From positions 248,001 to 312,000 of the forward strand of contig NZ_JASJOU010000011.1 of the NCBI RefSeq assembly GCF_030068605.1: a DNA stretch of 64,000 bases. The letters run 5' to 3'. Position numbers and translations under genes: made by a program. Numbering within the stretch: the first letter of the stretch is position 1; the number at the start of each line of letters is the position of its first letter. This DNA is from Xanthocytophaga agilis. Its GTDB lineage: Bacteria; Bacteroidota; Bacteroidia; Cytophagales; 172606-1. The notes beneath the pieces are model-generated. The model was not told where the DNA came from. It saw nothing but the letters and a program-made list of their open reading frames with translations, and ran no database searches. This document shows, one piece after another, positions 16,965 to 26,299 of the stretch.

Positions 16965-19900
16965 ATGCGAACTTACGCTTTGTGTGCAAAGAATCTGGTA
17001 TTCTTTGCGACAGTTATCCTTTTGCCTGAACTTTCCCCGGGACAGGTATTAGCCCTGTTTCCTAAATCAAGGCCTGTAAAAAGTGCTGGTACTCAAAACC
17101 AGGGCAGTCGTCCTCTCTATCTGGTTTTAACGGAAATGGCTAAACGCTATAAAGTAAAATTTAACTATGATCCGGACTTGATTGGAAGTCAGATGGTAAG
17201 TGTAGAAAAATCCAGTCTAAATAATCCTGATCCGGAAGTAGTATTAACTCAGATCCTGAAACCATTAGATCTGTCTTTCGAGAAGGTACAGAAAAATGAC
17301 TATATTATTTTTCCTGGTAAGAAGAGGAATAAGGAATCAGATCCTAAATCTCATTTAAACCTGATTGAAGGTATTCATATTGAAAGTTCTCTGGCAACTG
17401 CAACTATACAGGCTAATCCTGCCACAACACGTGCTATTACACTGAGTACTGTAAGTGGTACAGTTACTTCTGGAGATACAGGAGAGCCTCTGCCAGGTGT
17501 AAGTGTAAGTCTGAAAGGAACTACTCAGGGTGCTATTACAGACAAAGATGGAAAATATACACTCAACATACCTTCTGGACAAGAAAATGGTATTCTGGTA
17601 TTTAGCTCGATTGGCTATCTCTCTGAAGAAATTCCTCTGAATAACAATACAATTATTGATGTAAAGTTGGCCACAGATGTTAAATCACTGGGTGAAGTAG
17701 TCGTGGTTGGGTATGGAACGCAGAAAAAAGAATCAGTGACAGGTGCAATCTCCAGTGTTACCAGTAAAGATCTGGAACACGTACATGGGGCTACAGTAAG
17801 TGCCACATTGGCTGGTAAAATTCCTGGTGCTTCTTTTCGTATGGCAGATGGACGGCCTGGAGCATGGGCTACTGTACAAGTTCGTAATTTGGGAGACCCT
17901 CTATATGTAATTGATGGAATCCAGAAAGATGCAGGTCAGTTTAATAACTTATCCCCCAATGATATCGAAAGTATGACTGTATTGAAAGATGCTTCTGCTT
18001 CTGTCTATGGATCTAGGGCGGCCAATGGTGTTGTGATTGTAACAACCAAAAGAGGAAAAGCCGGAAACAGTAATACGATCAATGTCGATGCCTATTATGG
18101 CTGGCAGAACTGGACCCGTTTTCCTAAAACAGTAAATGCAGCAGAGTGGATGACAGGGAAAGTGGAAGCTGATATAAATGGATTAAGCCGTCACACAGAC
18201 ATTACTCCAGAAGAGTTAGCTAAGTGGCAGGCGGGTACCGAAAAAGGCTATCAGAGTTTTGACTGGTATAAGTTTATTGTGAAACCTAATGCTCCTCAGT
18301 CGTCTGTTAATATTAATGCAACTGGCGGATCTGATAAAATCAATTATTATTTGTCCCTGACCCGGCTGGATCAAAGTTCGGTACTTGGTCGAGAGTTTAC
18401 CTTTGCACGAACCAACATACAGTCTAACATAGATGCGAAAGTAAGTAATCGGTTCAAGGTAGGCGTTCAGATTAATGGACGTATTGAAACTAGAGACCAG
18501 CCAGGCGTGCCAGGTGCAGATGACTACTGGGCACCTCGCTTTGCCCTCTTTCGCAACCGTCCCACAGAACGTCCCTATGCGAATGATAATCCGAAGTATG
18601 TAGCTGATATTGGCCATAATGACACCAACTGGGGAATTATGAATAAGGCTATTTCCGGATATTGGCGTGAAGACTGGAGAGTATTACAAAGCAACTTTAC
18701 AGGAGAATATCAGTTGCCACTCAAAGGTCTTGTGGCTAAAGGAATGTATTCATACTATATCGCAGACCGGGTAATGAATGGACATGAATATACCTATGAT
18801 GCTTATACTTATGATGCACAAAAAGACGAATATATCCGAACAGGTGGTAGCACAAATCCATGGCGGGAACGTGGTGTAAACAAGGTCCTTGAGAAAGTAA
18901 TACAGGGACAATTGCTTTATAACAACACCTTTGGCAAACATACAGTTGGGGGTACTTTTGTTGTAGAAAGAATCGAACGTAATGAACTGGAATCTTGGGT
19001 GCACTCAGTACCTCAAACGAATGCTCTTCCTATCTTACAGTTTCCAGATATGGATACATATAATGATAAGGATGTGGTACAGGCGCGTATTGGATATGTT
19101 GGTCGGTTTACTTACAACTATGCTGATAAATACTTTCTGGAAATTGCTGGACGACGAGATGCGTCCTGGAAGTTTGCCCCTGCTAAGCGTTGGGGAGTAT
19201 TCCCCTCTGTTTCTGCGGGATGGCGTATCAGTGAAGAGGGATTCTTTAAGAATTTAGATTGGAATGTGTTGAGCGATCTGAAATTACGCGCCTCATATGG
19301 TGAACTGGGAGATGACAATATTAACATGGGGATTAATGCAGACGATAGCAGGTTTATAAGAGACCCTATGTATATTCCAGGTTACAGATATGCCACTTCC
19401 AGGGTTATTCTGGATGGACAGGTTGTAACAGGTGCCAGAGATAAAGGGGTGCCTATTACTAATTTGTCCTGGTTTACAAGCAAGATTACAGACATTGGTC
19501 TGGATTATGCGTTCCTGAATGGAAGGATAACAGGTGCAGTTGACTATTTCTATCGTAAACGTACTGGATTACGAGGTATAAAATATGACATTCTGGTTCC
19601 TAGTGAAATAGGGTATTCTTTACCTGAAGAAAACGTAAATACGGATGCTCAGGTAGGTGGAGAGATATCTGCACTTTATAGTGGCAAAGTCAATCAAGTG
19701 ACGTTCTCAGTAGGTGGCAATATCTCCTATTCAAGAAGCCGTTTTATTTCCTCTTACAAACCCAGATTTGGCAACTCATGGGATCAATACCGGGGTTCTG
19801 CTGAAGATCGCTGGAGTGGTACCTATTGGGGATATGAAGTAATAGGGCAGTTCCAATCTCAGGATCAAATCAATGACTATGCAGTAAATATTGATGGTCA

Positions 19901-20516
19901 AGGCAATAAAACTTTATTGCCAGGAGATTTAATATATAAGGATGTCAATGGCGATGGTGTAATCAATGGAGATGATGAGAGGCCTATTGGATATGCAAGA
20001 GATAAAAATCCTATTGTAAACTATGGTCTCAGTCTTTCTGTCGCATGGAAAGGATTTGACTTGAGAGCCGATTTCTCGGGAGGTACTATGTACTCCTATA
20101 ATCGACAATATGAGATGCGAGTTGCTTATCAGAATACAGGTAATCTGCTGAAAGAATTATATGATGATCGCTGGCATCGGGCAGATCCATACAATATCGA
20201 TAGTGAATGGATTCCGGGAAAGTATCCAGCTCTTCGCTTTAACGAAGGCGGACACAGCAACTACCGGAACTCTACTTTCTGGCTAACCAATGTCAAATAC
20301 CTGCGTCTACGTACAATGGAAATTGGATACTCTATTCCCAAAGTGTGGACTGACAAGATTAAAATACAAAGAGCTCGCATCTATGTGAATACCTATAATC
20401 TGTTCTCTATTGATAATGTACGTCATTTGGGAGTAGACCCGGAGATTATGGATGAAAATGGCTTGCAGTATCCACAAAGTAAGCTGGTTAATATTGGGGT
20501 TAATCTTTCCTTCTAA
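16965..20516 (+). CDS. SusC/RagA TonB-linked outer-membrane receptor with STN domain
   Basis: 1183 residues. After a signal peptide come an STN domain (about 50-115, with EMAKRYKVKFNYDPDLIG), a linker, a carboxypeptidase-like beta domain (about 160-230, with SGTVTSGDTGEPLPGVSVSL), the SusC hallmark GEVVVVGYGTQKKESVTGAI, the plug (LYVIDGIQ, VLKDASASVYGSRAANG) and a beta barrel ending in an aromatic residue. It imports a large ligand through the outer membrane with energy from TonB. The STN domain, which is absent from the third SusC at 43002, is the part that signals to FecR. The substrate is not known; the enzyme at 23222 is a clue. Confidence 0.95.
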   Translation: MRTYALCAKNLVFFATVILLPELSPGQVLALFPKSRPVKSAGTQNQGSRPLYLVLTEMAKRYKVKFNYDPDLIGSQMVSVEKSSLNNPDPEVVLTQILKPLDLSFEKVQKNDYIIFPGKKRNKESDPKSHLNLIEGIHIESSLATATIQANPATTRAITLSTVSGTVTSGDTGEPLPGVSVSLKGTTQGAITDKDGKYTLNIPSGQENGILVFSSIGYLSEEIPLNNNTIIDVKLATDVKSLGEVVVVGYGTQKKESVTGAISSVTSKDLEHVHGATVSATLAGKIPGASFRMADGRPGAWATVQVRNLGDPLYVIDGIQKDAGQFNNLSPNDIESMTVLKDASASVYGSRAANGVVIVTTKRGKAGNSNTINVDAYYGWQNWTRFPKTVNAAEWMTGKVEADINGLSRHTDITPEELAKWQAGTEKGYQSFDWYKFIVKPNAPQSSVNINATGGSDKINYYLSLTRLDQSSVLGREFTFARTNIQSNIDAKVSNRFKVGVQINGRIETRDQPGVPGADDYWAPRFALFRNRPTERPYANDNPKYVADIGHNDTNWGIMNKAISGYWREDWRVLQSNFTGEYQLPLKGLVAKGMYSYYIADRVMNGHEYTYDAYTYDAQKDEYIRTGGSTNPWRERGVNKVLEKVIQGQLLYNNTFGKHTVGGTFVVERIERNELESWVHSVPQTNALPILQFPDMDTYNDKDVVQARIGYVGRFTYNYADKYFLEIAGRRDASWKFAPAKRWGVFPSVSAGWRISEEGFFKNLDWNVLSDLKLRASYGELGDDNINMGINADDSRFIRDPMYIPGYRYATSRVILDGQVVTGARDKGVPITNLSWFTSKITDIGLDYAFLNGRITGAVDYFYRKRTGLRGIKYDILVPSEIGYSLPEENVNTDAQVGGEISALYSGKVNQVTFSVGGNISYSRSRFISSYKPRFGNSWDQYRGSAEDRWSGTYWGYEVIGQFQSQDQINDYAVNIDGQGNKTLLPGDLIYKDVNGDGVINGDDERPIGYARDKNPIVNYGLSLSVAWKGFDLRADFSGGTMYSYNRQYEMRVAYQNTGNLLKELYDDRWHRADPYNIDSEWIPGKYPALRFNEGGHSNYRNSTFWLTNVKYLRLRTMEIGYSIPKVWTDKIKIQRARIYVNTYNLFSIDNVRHLGVDPEIMDENGLQYPQSKLVNIGVNLSF

Positions 20517-20532
20517 ACAAACGCACTTTACC

Positions 20533-22425
20533 ATGAAAAAATATACGCTTCTTTTTTTGTTGCTCTTCATTACCTGGGGGTGTAACGATGAGGATTTTCT
20601 GAATAGAGAACCTAAAGATATTCTCTTGGATGAACAGGTATGGCAGGATAAAGGATTGGTCTTCTCTGTACTGGCTGATTTGTATGACCGCTATCCAGAC
20701 TATCAGACAATTGAAAACTGGGTAGAGTTTACCAATTTTGATGAAGCATTTGCTTCTGCTTCCCCAGATTATGGTCGTCATAAAAATCAGAATTATGGAT
20801 ATGGAGACTGGAGCTATTGGGATTATGGATATATGCGGGAATTGAATCTATTTATCCAGAAATGTGAGGCAGCAGAGAAGCTGGACCCTGCAGACAGATC
20901 CCGTTTTGCTGCTGAAGCTCATTTTCTGAGGGCAGCAGCTTATTTTGAGATGGCAAAACGCATGGGTGGCGTTCCCTTGATTTTGGAGCCTTTAGAATAT
21001 GATTTTAATGGAGATCCTACCTATTTGCAATATCCACGGGCAAAGGAATATGAAGTATATGATTTTGTCCTTGGTGAGCTGGAAACCATCAGCACACAAT
21101 TGCCTGATGATCCAACTATTAAATCAAGAGCTACCAAAGGTCTTGCGTTAGCTATGAAGGCCCGTGCTGCTTTATATGCAGCTTCCATTGCCCGTTATGG
21201 TGTAAATACCCCACAAGTATCACTCCCTGGTGAAGAAGTAGGTATTCCGGCCGGTAAGGCTGTAACATATTATGAAGCAGCACTTGATGCAGCACAGAGA
21301 CTTATTGCTAGTGGAAAGTATTCTTTGTACAATAAGAAGCCTGATCTGGCAGATAATTTTGCTAGTCTGTTCTATGACAAAGGAAATAACCCTGAAGTCA
21401 TCTTTGTAGAAGATTACAAACTGAAAAGCGGACACGTGCATGGATGGACTATTTCCAATCAACCTCGTTATCAAGCAGAAGAGCAACAAGGAGGCCGCTT
21501 AAACCCTTCACTGAATCTGGTTCAATCATTTGAGAAACTTGATAATACGTTTGCGCCACTTACTGCAACTGATTCAAAAGGTTTCTTACTTGGAGCCAAT
21601 AATCAGGTGGCCTATTTTAATAATCCCCAGGATTTGTTTGCCGGACGGGATGCCCGTTTGTGGGGAACTGTAATTCTGCCAGGAACACAATTCAAAAATA
21701 AAGATGTAGATATTTGGGGTGGATATATGCTTGCCAATGGTTCTGTTATCACTTCAGATGTGTTGGGAGGTAAAAAGAAGTTATCAGAACAAGGGGAATT
21801 ACAACAGGTAGTAGGCTTTAGCGGACCTATTGATAATCTGGAATTTAGTGCACAAACAGGCTTCTATGTACGTAAATACCTGGATCCCGCTATAGGATCT
21901 GGTCAGTTAGGTACACAAAGTGAAGTCTGGTGGATTCGTTATCGGTATGCAGAAGTCCTGCTCAATGCAGCAGAAGCTGCCTTCGAATTAAGTCAGCCTG
22001 AGTTAGCTGCAACATATATCAATCAGGTAAGAGAACGTGCCGGATTCACCATTCCACTTACTGCTAATCAAATTACGTTTGATCGGATTGTACATGAACG
22101 TAAAGTAGAACTCGCTTTTGAAGGACACCAACTGTGGGATATGAAACGCTGGCGTATAGCTCATATGGTATGGAATGGGGTAAGTACAGACCTGACCAGT
22201 AATCCTGGTAAAGCTACAGAGTCCAGTACTCGTCCGTTTGGTTTGTGGCCTTACAAAGTATACAATCCAGGAAGCCCTAATGATGGTAAATGGGTATTCA
22301 AAAAGATTATTCCTGGACCTGTCACAAATGCAGATTGGTTTCGAATGGGAAATTATTATTCACAGATTAATAATGATATCCTGAACAACAATCCTAAAAT
22401 CGTTAAGAATCCCAACCAGAATTAA
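20533..22425 (+). CDS. SusD/RagB surface lipoprotein
   Basis: 630 residues from the ATG at 20533, chosen because it gives a lipoprotein signal (MKKYTLLFLLLFITWGC, acylated Cys). The start at 20452 would overlap susC. DEDFLNREPKDILLDEQVWQ after the cysteine is the usual SusD opening; the tetratricopeptide-like helices follow, and RYAEVLLNAAEAAFEL and ERKVELAFEGHQLWDMKRWR are the conserved C-terminal motifs. It caps the SusC channel and binds the ligand. At 630 residues it is longer than most SusD proteins (about 470-550 residues). It starts 16 bases after susC. Confidence 0.94.
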   Translation: MKKYTLLFLLLFITWGCNDEDFLNREPKDILLDEQVWQDKGLVFSVLADLYDRYPDYQTIENWVEFTNFDEAFASASPDYGRHKNQNYGYGDWSYWDYGYMRELNLFIQKCEAAEKLDPADRSRFAAEAHFLRAAAYFEMAKRMGGVPLILEPLEYDFNGDPTYLQYPRAKEYEVYDFVLGELETISTQLPDDPTIKSRATKGLALAMKARAALYAASIARYGVNTPQVSLPGEEVGIPAGKAVTYYEAALDAAQRLIASGKYSLYNKKPDLADNFASLFYDKGNNPEVIFVEDYKLKSGHVHGWTISNQPRYQAEEQQGGRLNPSLNLVQSFEKLDNTFAPLTATDSKGFLLGANNQVAYFNNPQDLFAGRDARLWGTVILPGTQFKNKDVDIWGGYMLANGSVITSDVLGGKKKLSEQGELQQVVGFSGPIDNLEFSAQTGFYVRKYLDPAIGSGQLGTQSEVWWIRYRYAEVLLNAAEAAFELSQPELAATYINQVRERAGFTIPLTANQITFDRIVHERKVELAFEGHQLWDMKRWRIAHMVWNGVSTDLTSNPGKATESSTRPFGLWPYKVYNPGSPNDGKWVFKKIIPGPVTNADWFRMGNYYSQINNDILNNNPKIVKNPNQN

Positions 22426-22436
22426 TACTTCTTCCT

Positions 22437-23144
22437 ATGAAACAGATATTATTTTATCTTACTTGTATCATGGTGAGCATAACTGTAAGTTCTTGTGCTT
22501 ATGACAACTACGATGCTCCTGATACGTATCTCACTGGTCGGATTGTATATAATGGTGAGCCTATCAATGTAGCCTATGACAATGTGAATTTTGAACTGTG
22601 GGAACCAGGCTGGCAAAAAAGAATTCCTATTAATGTGCCTGTTGCCCAGGATGGTTCCTATTCAACCATATTGTTTAAGTCAACATATAAACTTGTTTTT
22701 CAATCCGGGCAAGGGCCTTTCAGAATGCTTCAGAATGATCAGACAGGGTCTGATACTCTTATAGTTGATCTTAAAGGAAGCCAGACATTAGATATTGAGG
22801 TAATGCCTTACTATATCATCCATAATGCACAGTTGACAGGCACTACAGATGGAAAAGTCATAGGTTCCTGTAGTGTAGAAAAAATCATTACAGATGTGTT
22901 GTATGCAAAAGATATAGAACGTGTATCACTTTACATTAGTAAAACACAGTTTGTTGATGGTCGAACCAGTGTAGCCAATCAGGATATAGCGGGTAGCGAT
23001 ATTACAGACCTAAACAATATCAGTTTAAGTGTGACTGTACCTTCATCTGCTCCTGCTCAGGATTATGTATATGCCCGAATTGGAGTAAAAATTAGTGGAG
23101 TAGAAGATATGATCTTTTCTCCAATTCAGAAAATTGAACTTTGA
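22437..23144 (+). CDS. DUF3823 lipoprotein
   Basis: 235 residues. The signal peptide ends in SITVSSC, a lipobox. YLTGRIVYNGEPINV and VNFELWEPGW are hallmarks of DUF3823, a beta-sandwich family encoded after SusD genes. It probably sits on the cell surface as an accessory ligand-binding protein of the receptor complex. It starts 11 bases after the susD stop and belongs to the same transcript. Confidence 0.85.
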   Translation: MKQILFYLTCIMVSITVSSCAYDNYDAPDTYLTGRIVYNGEPINVAYDNVNFELWEPGWQKRIPINVPVAQDGSYSTILFKSTYKLVFQSGQGPFRMLQNDQTGSDTLIVDLKGSQTLDIEVMPYYIIHNAQLTGTTDGKVIGSCSVEKIITDVLYAKDIERVSLYISKTQFVDGRTSVANQDIAGSDITDLNNISLSVTVPSSAPAQDYVYARIGVKISGVEDMIFSPIQKIEL

Positions 23145-23221
23145 TTGTGAATATGTCATCAAAGTTATAATATGTTTATTATCCATTTTTCAAACCATAT
23201 CCTTAAATCACTTACTTTATA

Positions 23222-25726
23222 ATGATGAACAAATTTTTCTTTGTTTTTACAAGTTTACTACTCTCTCTGGCTTGCATTCAGCTACAAGCTCAGGAACTTC
23301 GTTCTCCCGCAGTCCCGTTAATTACTATTGATCCCTATACAAGTGTATGGTCTTTCTCTGATAAACTTTATGATGAACCTACCCGCCATTGGACAGGACG
23401 TCCACATCGGCTAACAGGAAAGATACGGGTAGATGGCAAAACACTGGACTTTATGGGAGCACCTGTAGCTTCTCGTAAGACCATTGTTCCAACAGGTTCT
23501 CAAAAGCCTTACGCTGTGAATTATACTTTTGAAAATCCAGGTGCAGACTGGATGAAACCTACTTATAATGCGACTTCCTGGAAGACAGGTCAGGGTGGTT
23601 TTGCACCAGATGTAGACCAGACAATGCGAACCAAATGGAATTCAAACGATCTGTGGGTAAGAAGAGAGGTGGAATTAAAGGATCTGAACTTTAATAAATT
23701 GTTGTTATTGTTGAAGCATGACGACAATATTGAAGTATATATCAATGGTATCGAAGCCTATACCTGTAATTGCTGGACAGACGAGTACAAGGCTATACAA
23801 CTTTCTGATCAGGTTAAGTCTTCTTTGAAAAGAGGAAAGAATCTAATCGCCGTTCATTGTGCTAATACTGCAGGTGGACAACATCTGGATTTTGGGTTAG
23901 CAGATGAAATCAAACCTGCTATCGCCAGTCAGCCTGCTACACAGAAATCTGTCATTGTGAAAGCTACTCAAAGTATATATGACTTTACATGTGGTCCAGT
24001 TGATCTGAAAGTGACATTTACATCTCCGTTGCTAATGAATAACCTGGATATTCTTTCCCGGCCGATTTCCTATGTGACATTTGATGTACATTCTACTGAT
24101 GGAAAACCACACGAGGTACAACTCTATTTTGACGCTTCTGCAGAATTAGCAGTAAACAATCCTGAACAAGCAGTAATTGGTAAACGATCGTCTAATGAAA
24201 CACTACATATTCTAAGTGCAGGTACTCAGTCACAAAAGATGTTAGAGACTAAAGGGGATAATGTGCGTATTGATTGGGGGTATGTCTATGTGGCTGCTGG
24301 AAAATCACCACAAACAACTACTGTGATTACAGAGGCTCCTAAGGCACATGCTGCTTTTACTCAGACAGGAGTTCTTCCTAAAATAGATGATGCCTTGACG
24401 GCCCGTGAAGTTGGAGGTCAACCAACTGTATTGGCTATTAGCTATGCACTTGGAAAAATCACTAATTCACCAGTTTCTACTCATGTGCTGGTTGGATATG
24501 ATGATATTCAATCTGTAGAGTTTTTTAAAACGCCTTTAAAGGCATGGTGGAGACGAAACTCAGGAACTAGCTTTGAGAAAATGTTGGTTTCTGCGGAGAA
24601 AGAATACAAACAACTTGTACAGGAGTGTACAAGTTTTGATCAGCAATTGTACAAAGATGCCCTTCAATCTGGTGGTGAGGAGTACGCACAATTATGTGAG
24701 CTAGGCTATAGACAAGCAATTGCCGCCCACAAGCTGGTAGCGGGTCCGGATGGAATACCTTTCTTTTTCTCAAAGGAAAACTTTAGTAATGGCTCTATTG
24801 GAACAGTAGACGTAACCTACCCATCTGCGCCTTTGTTTTTATTATATAATCCGACTTTGTTGAAGGGTATGATGGACCCTATTTTTTACTACACCGAAAG
24901 TGGAAAGTGGACAAAGCCCTTTGCTGCCCATGATGTTGGTACGTATCCTCAAGCGAACGGACAGACATATGGAGAAGACATGCCTGTAGAGGAAAGCGGT
25001 AATATGCTTATTCTGGCCACTGCTATTGCTGAGGTAGAGGGAAATGCCGACTATGCTAAAAAACACTGGAAAGCATTGACTACCTGGGCCGAATACCTGA
25101 AAAAAGCGGGACTTGATCCTGAAAACCAACTATGTACAGACGATTTTGCAGGCCATCTGGCTCACAATGCTAACCTATCCATCAAAGCCATTCTGGGAAT
25201 AGCAGGTTACGGAAAGCTGGCAGCAATGCAGGGTGATGCCAGTACTGCTACAACCTACAATGCGTTAGCCAAAGATATGGCACAAAAATGGACTCAAATG
25301 GCTCAGGATGGAGACCATTACAGCCTTACTTTTGATAAAAAAGGGACCTGGAGCCAGAAATACAATTTAGTATGGGATAAAATGCTGGGATTGAATATAT
25401 TCTCCCCTGAAATTGCAAAAAAGGAAATTAGTTACTATCTGACAAAACAAAATAAGTTTGGACTTCCTCTGGATAGCCGGAAAAGCTATACCAAGTCTGA
25501 CTGGATCATATGGACTGCTACTCTAACAAATTCACCAAAGGATTTTCAGCAGATTCTTCATCCTGTATATGTTTTTGCCAATGAAGGTCCTAGCCGTATT
25601 CCATTGAGTGACTGGCATGAAACTACCAATGGCGAGTCAGTAGGATTCCGGGCAAGATCTGTAGTCGGAGGGTATTATATTAAATTGTTAGATGACTATC
25701 TGAAAAAGAAACAATCCAAAAATTAA
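23222..25726 (+). CDS. Exported DUF4965/'glutaminase A' family enzyme with inserted jelly-roll domain
   Basis: 834 residues with a signal peptide ending LQAQ. The order of parts fits the DUF4964-DUF5127-DUF4965-DUF1793 architecture: RSPAVPLITIDPYTSVWSFS at residues 27-46, and a helical C-terminal half with SWQ-free motifs such as DVGTYPQANGQTYGEDMPVE and YCLDDFAG-like CTDDFAGHLAHNANLS. Residues about 100-228 form an extra beta jelly-roll (WVRREVELKD, DDNIEVYINGIE, LKRGKNLIAVH) like the sugar-binding domain of family 2 glycosidases. The family is named for a fungal glutaminase, but the helical barrel resembles glycosidases, so the true substrate is open. It ends the first uptake operon; a terminator follows at 25765-25803. 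Confidence 0.85.
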   Translation: MMNKFFFVFTSLLLSLACIQLQAQELRSPAVPLITIDPYTSVWSFSDKLYDEPTRHWTGRPHRLTGKIRVDGKTLDFMGAPVASRKTIVPTGSQKPYAVNYTFENPGADWMKPTYNATSWKTGQGGFAPDVDQTMRTKWNSNDLWVRREVELKDLNFNKLLLLLKHDDNIEVYINGIEAYTCNCWTDEYKAIQLSDQVKSSLKRGKNLIAVHCANTAGGQHLDFGLADEIKPAIASQPATQKSVIVKATQSIYDFTCGPVDLKVTFTSPLLMNNLDILSRPISYVTFDVHSTDGKPHEVQLYFDASAELAVNNPEQAVIGKRSSNETLHILSAGTQSQKMLETKGDNVRIDWGYVYVAAGKSPQTTTVITEAPKAHAAFTQTGVLPKIDDALTAREVGGQPTVLAISYALGKITNSPVSTHVLVGYDDIQSVEFFKTPLKAWWRRNSGTSFEKMLVSAEKEYKQLVQECTSFDQQLYKDALQSGGEEYAQLCELGYRQAIAAHKLVAGPDGIPFFFSKENFSNGSIGTVDVTYPSAPLFLLYNPTLLKGMMDPIFYYTESGKWTKPFAAHDVGTYPQANGQTYGEDMPVEESGNMLILATAIAEVEGNADYAKKHWKALTTWAEYLKKAGLDPENQLCTDDFAGHLAHNANLSIKAILGIAGYGKLAAMQGDASTATTYNALAKDMAQKWTQMAQDGDHYSLTFDKKGTWSQKYNLVWDKMLGLNIFSPEIAKKEISYYLTKQNKFGLPLDSRKSYTKSDWIIWTATLTNSPKDFQQILHPVYVFANEGPSRIPLSDWHETTNGESVGFRARSVVGGYYIKLLDDYLKKKQSKN

Positions 25727-25764
25727 GATTGCCTGATCGCTGTTCATTTTGATTTTTTAACAGC

Positions 25765-25803
25765 CAAAGCCATCTTTTGGAGTAATTCCGAAAGGTGGCT
25801 TTG
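25765..25803 (+). terminator. Terminator of the first SusC/SusD operon
   Basis: A 16-base-pair stem with two G-U pairs, 25765-25780 and 25788-25803, 7-base loop, followed by GGTTTTATAAAT. It lies 38 bases after the stop codon of the DUF4965-type enzyme. Confidence 0.7.
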
Positions 25804-25924
25804 AGGTTTTATAAATAAATACAAATAGCTTCTTCTCTATTAAGTGTCTGGCTTTCTGTTTTGTAGTGTAACTGGATATTCTCCTGCAACTTTCTGTAAT
25901 AACTGATTTTTTTTCAATTATTTC

Positions 25925-25969
25925 TTTGAATACATAGATAATGATACTATGTTTATCTATGTATTCAAA
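25925..25969 (+). promoter_or_regulatory. PadR promoter inside a 17-bp inverted repeat
   Basis: Arms 25925-25941 and 25953-25969 are perfectly complementary (17 bp, 11-base spacer). The left arm begins with TTTG (25925-25928); 19 bases later TATGTTTA (25948-25955) fits the -7 box with one mismatch. The PadR start codon ATG (25959-25961) lies in the right arm. PadR proteins usually bind such palindromes and repress their own genes, so this is a good candidate for autorepression. A transcript from this promoter would begin at or next to the ATG, which suggests a leaderless mRNA. Repeat and boxes are seen; binding and leaderless start are inferred. Confidence 0.65.
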
Positions 25970-26297
25970 AGATCTGATTAGAGGTACCCTTACCCCTATT
26001 ATCCTGAAGTTACTATATCCAGACAGGAAGATGTATGGATATGAAATCTGCCAAAAAGTAAAAGAGTTGACCAATGAGGACTTAATTATAAAAGAAGGTT
26101 CTCTGTATCCTGCGTTGCATAAGCTGATGGATGATGGCTTAATCAACGTTGAAGAGGTTTTGATCGGAAACAGACCCAGACGTTATTATCAACTCACAGC
26201 AGAAGGGAAGCTAGAAGCAGAACATAGAACAACCGAGTTAAACCGATTTCTTAAAACGATGCAGTTATTTCTGGAAAAAGCTACTAATTCTCTATAG
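25959..26297 (+). CDS. PadR family transcriptional regulator
   Basis: 112 residues from the ATG at 25959 (MYSKDLIRGT). An ATG at 25941 is the longer option, but it would start six residues before the conserved part. The winged helix-turn-helix shows GTLTPIILKLL, MYGYEICQKV, IKEGSLYPALHKLMDDGLI and RRYYQLTAEGK, all standard for PadR. The family represses genes and responds to small molecules or to envelope stress. The four genes after it start 2, 11, 5 and -4 bases apart and are likely under its control together with itself. Confidence 0.9.
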   Translation: MYSKDLIRGTLTPIILKLLYPDRKMYGYEICQKVKELTNEDLIIKEGSLYPALHKLMDDGLINVEEVLIGNRPRRYYQLTAEGKLEAEHRTTELNRFLKTMQLFLEKATNSL

Positions 26298-26299
26298 CT

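Noticed and set aside
25757-26146. Minus-strand frame of 129 codons opposite the PadR gene
   Set aside because: It lies over the terminator, the palindromic promoter and half of the clearly recognisable PadR gene on the plus strand; the protein has no motif.
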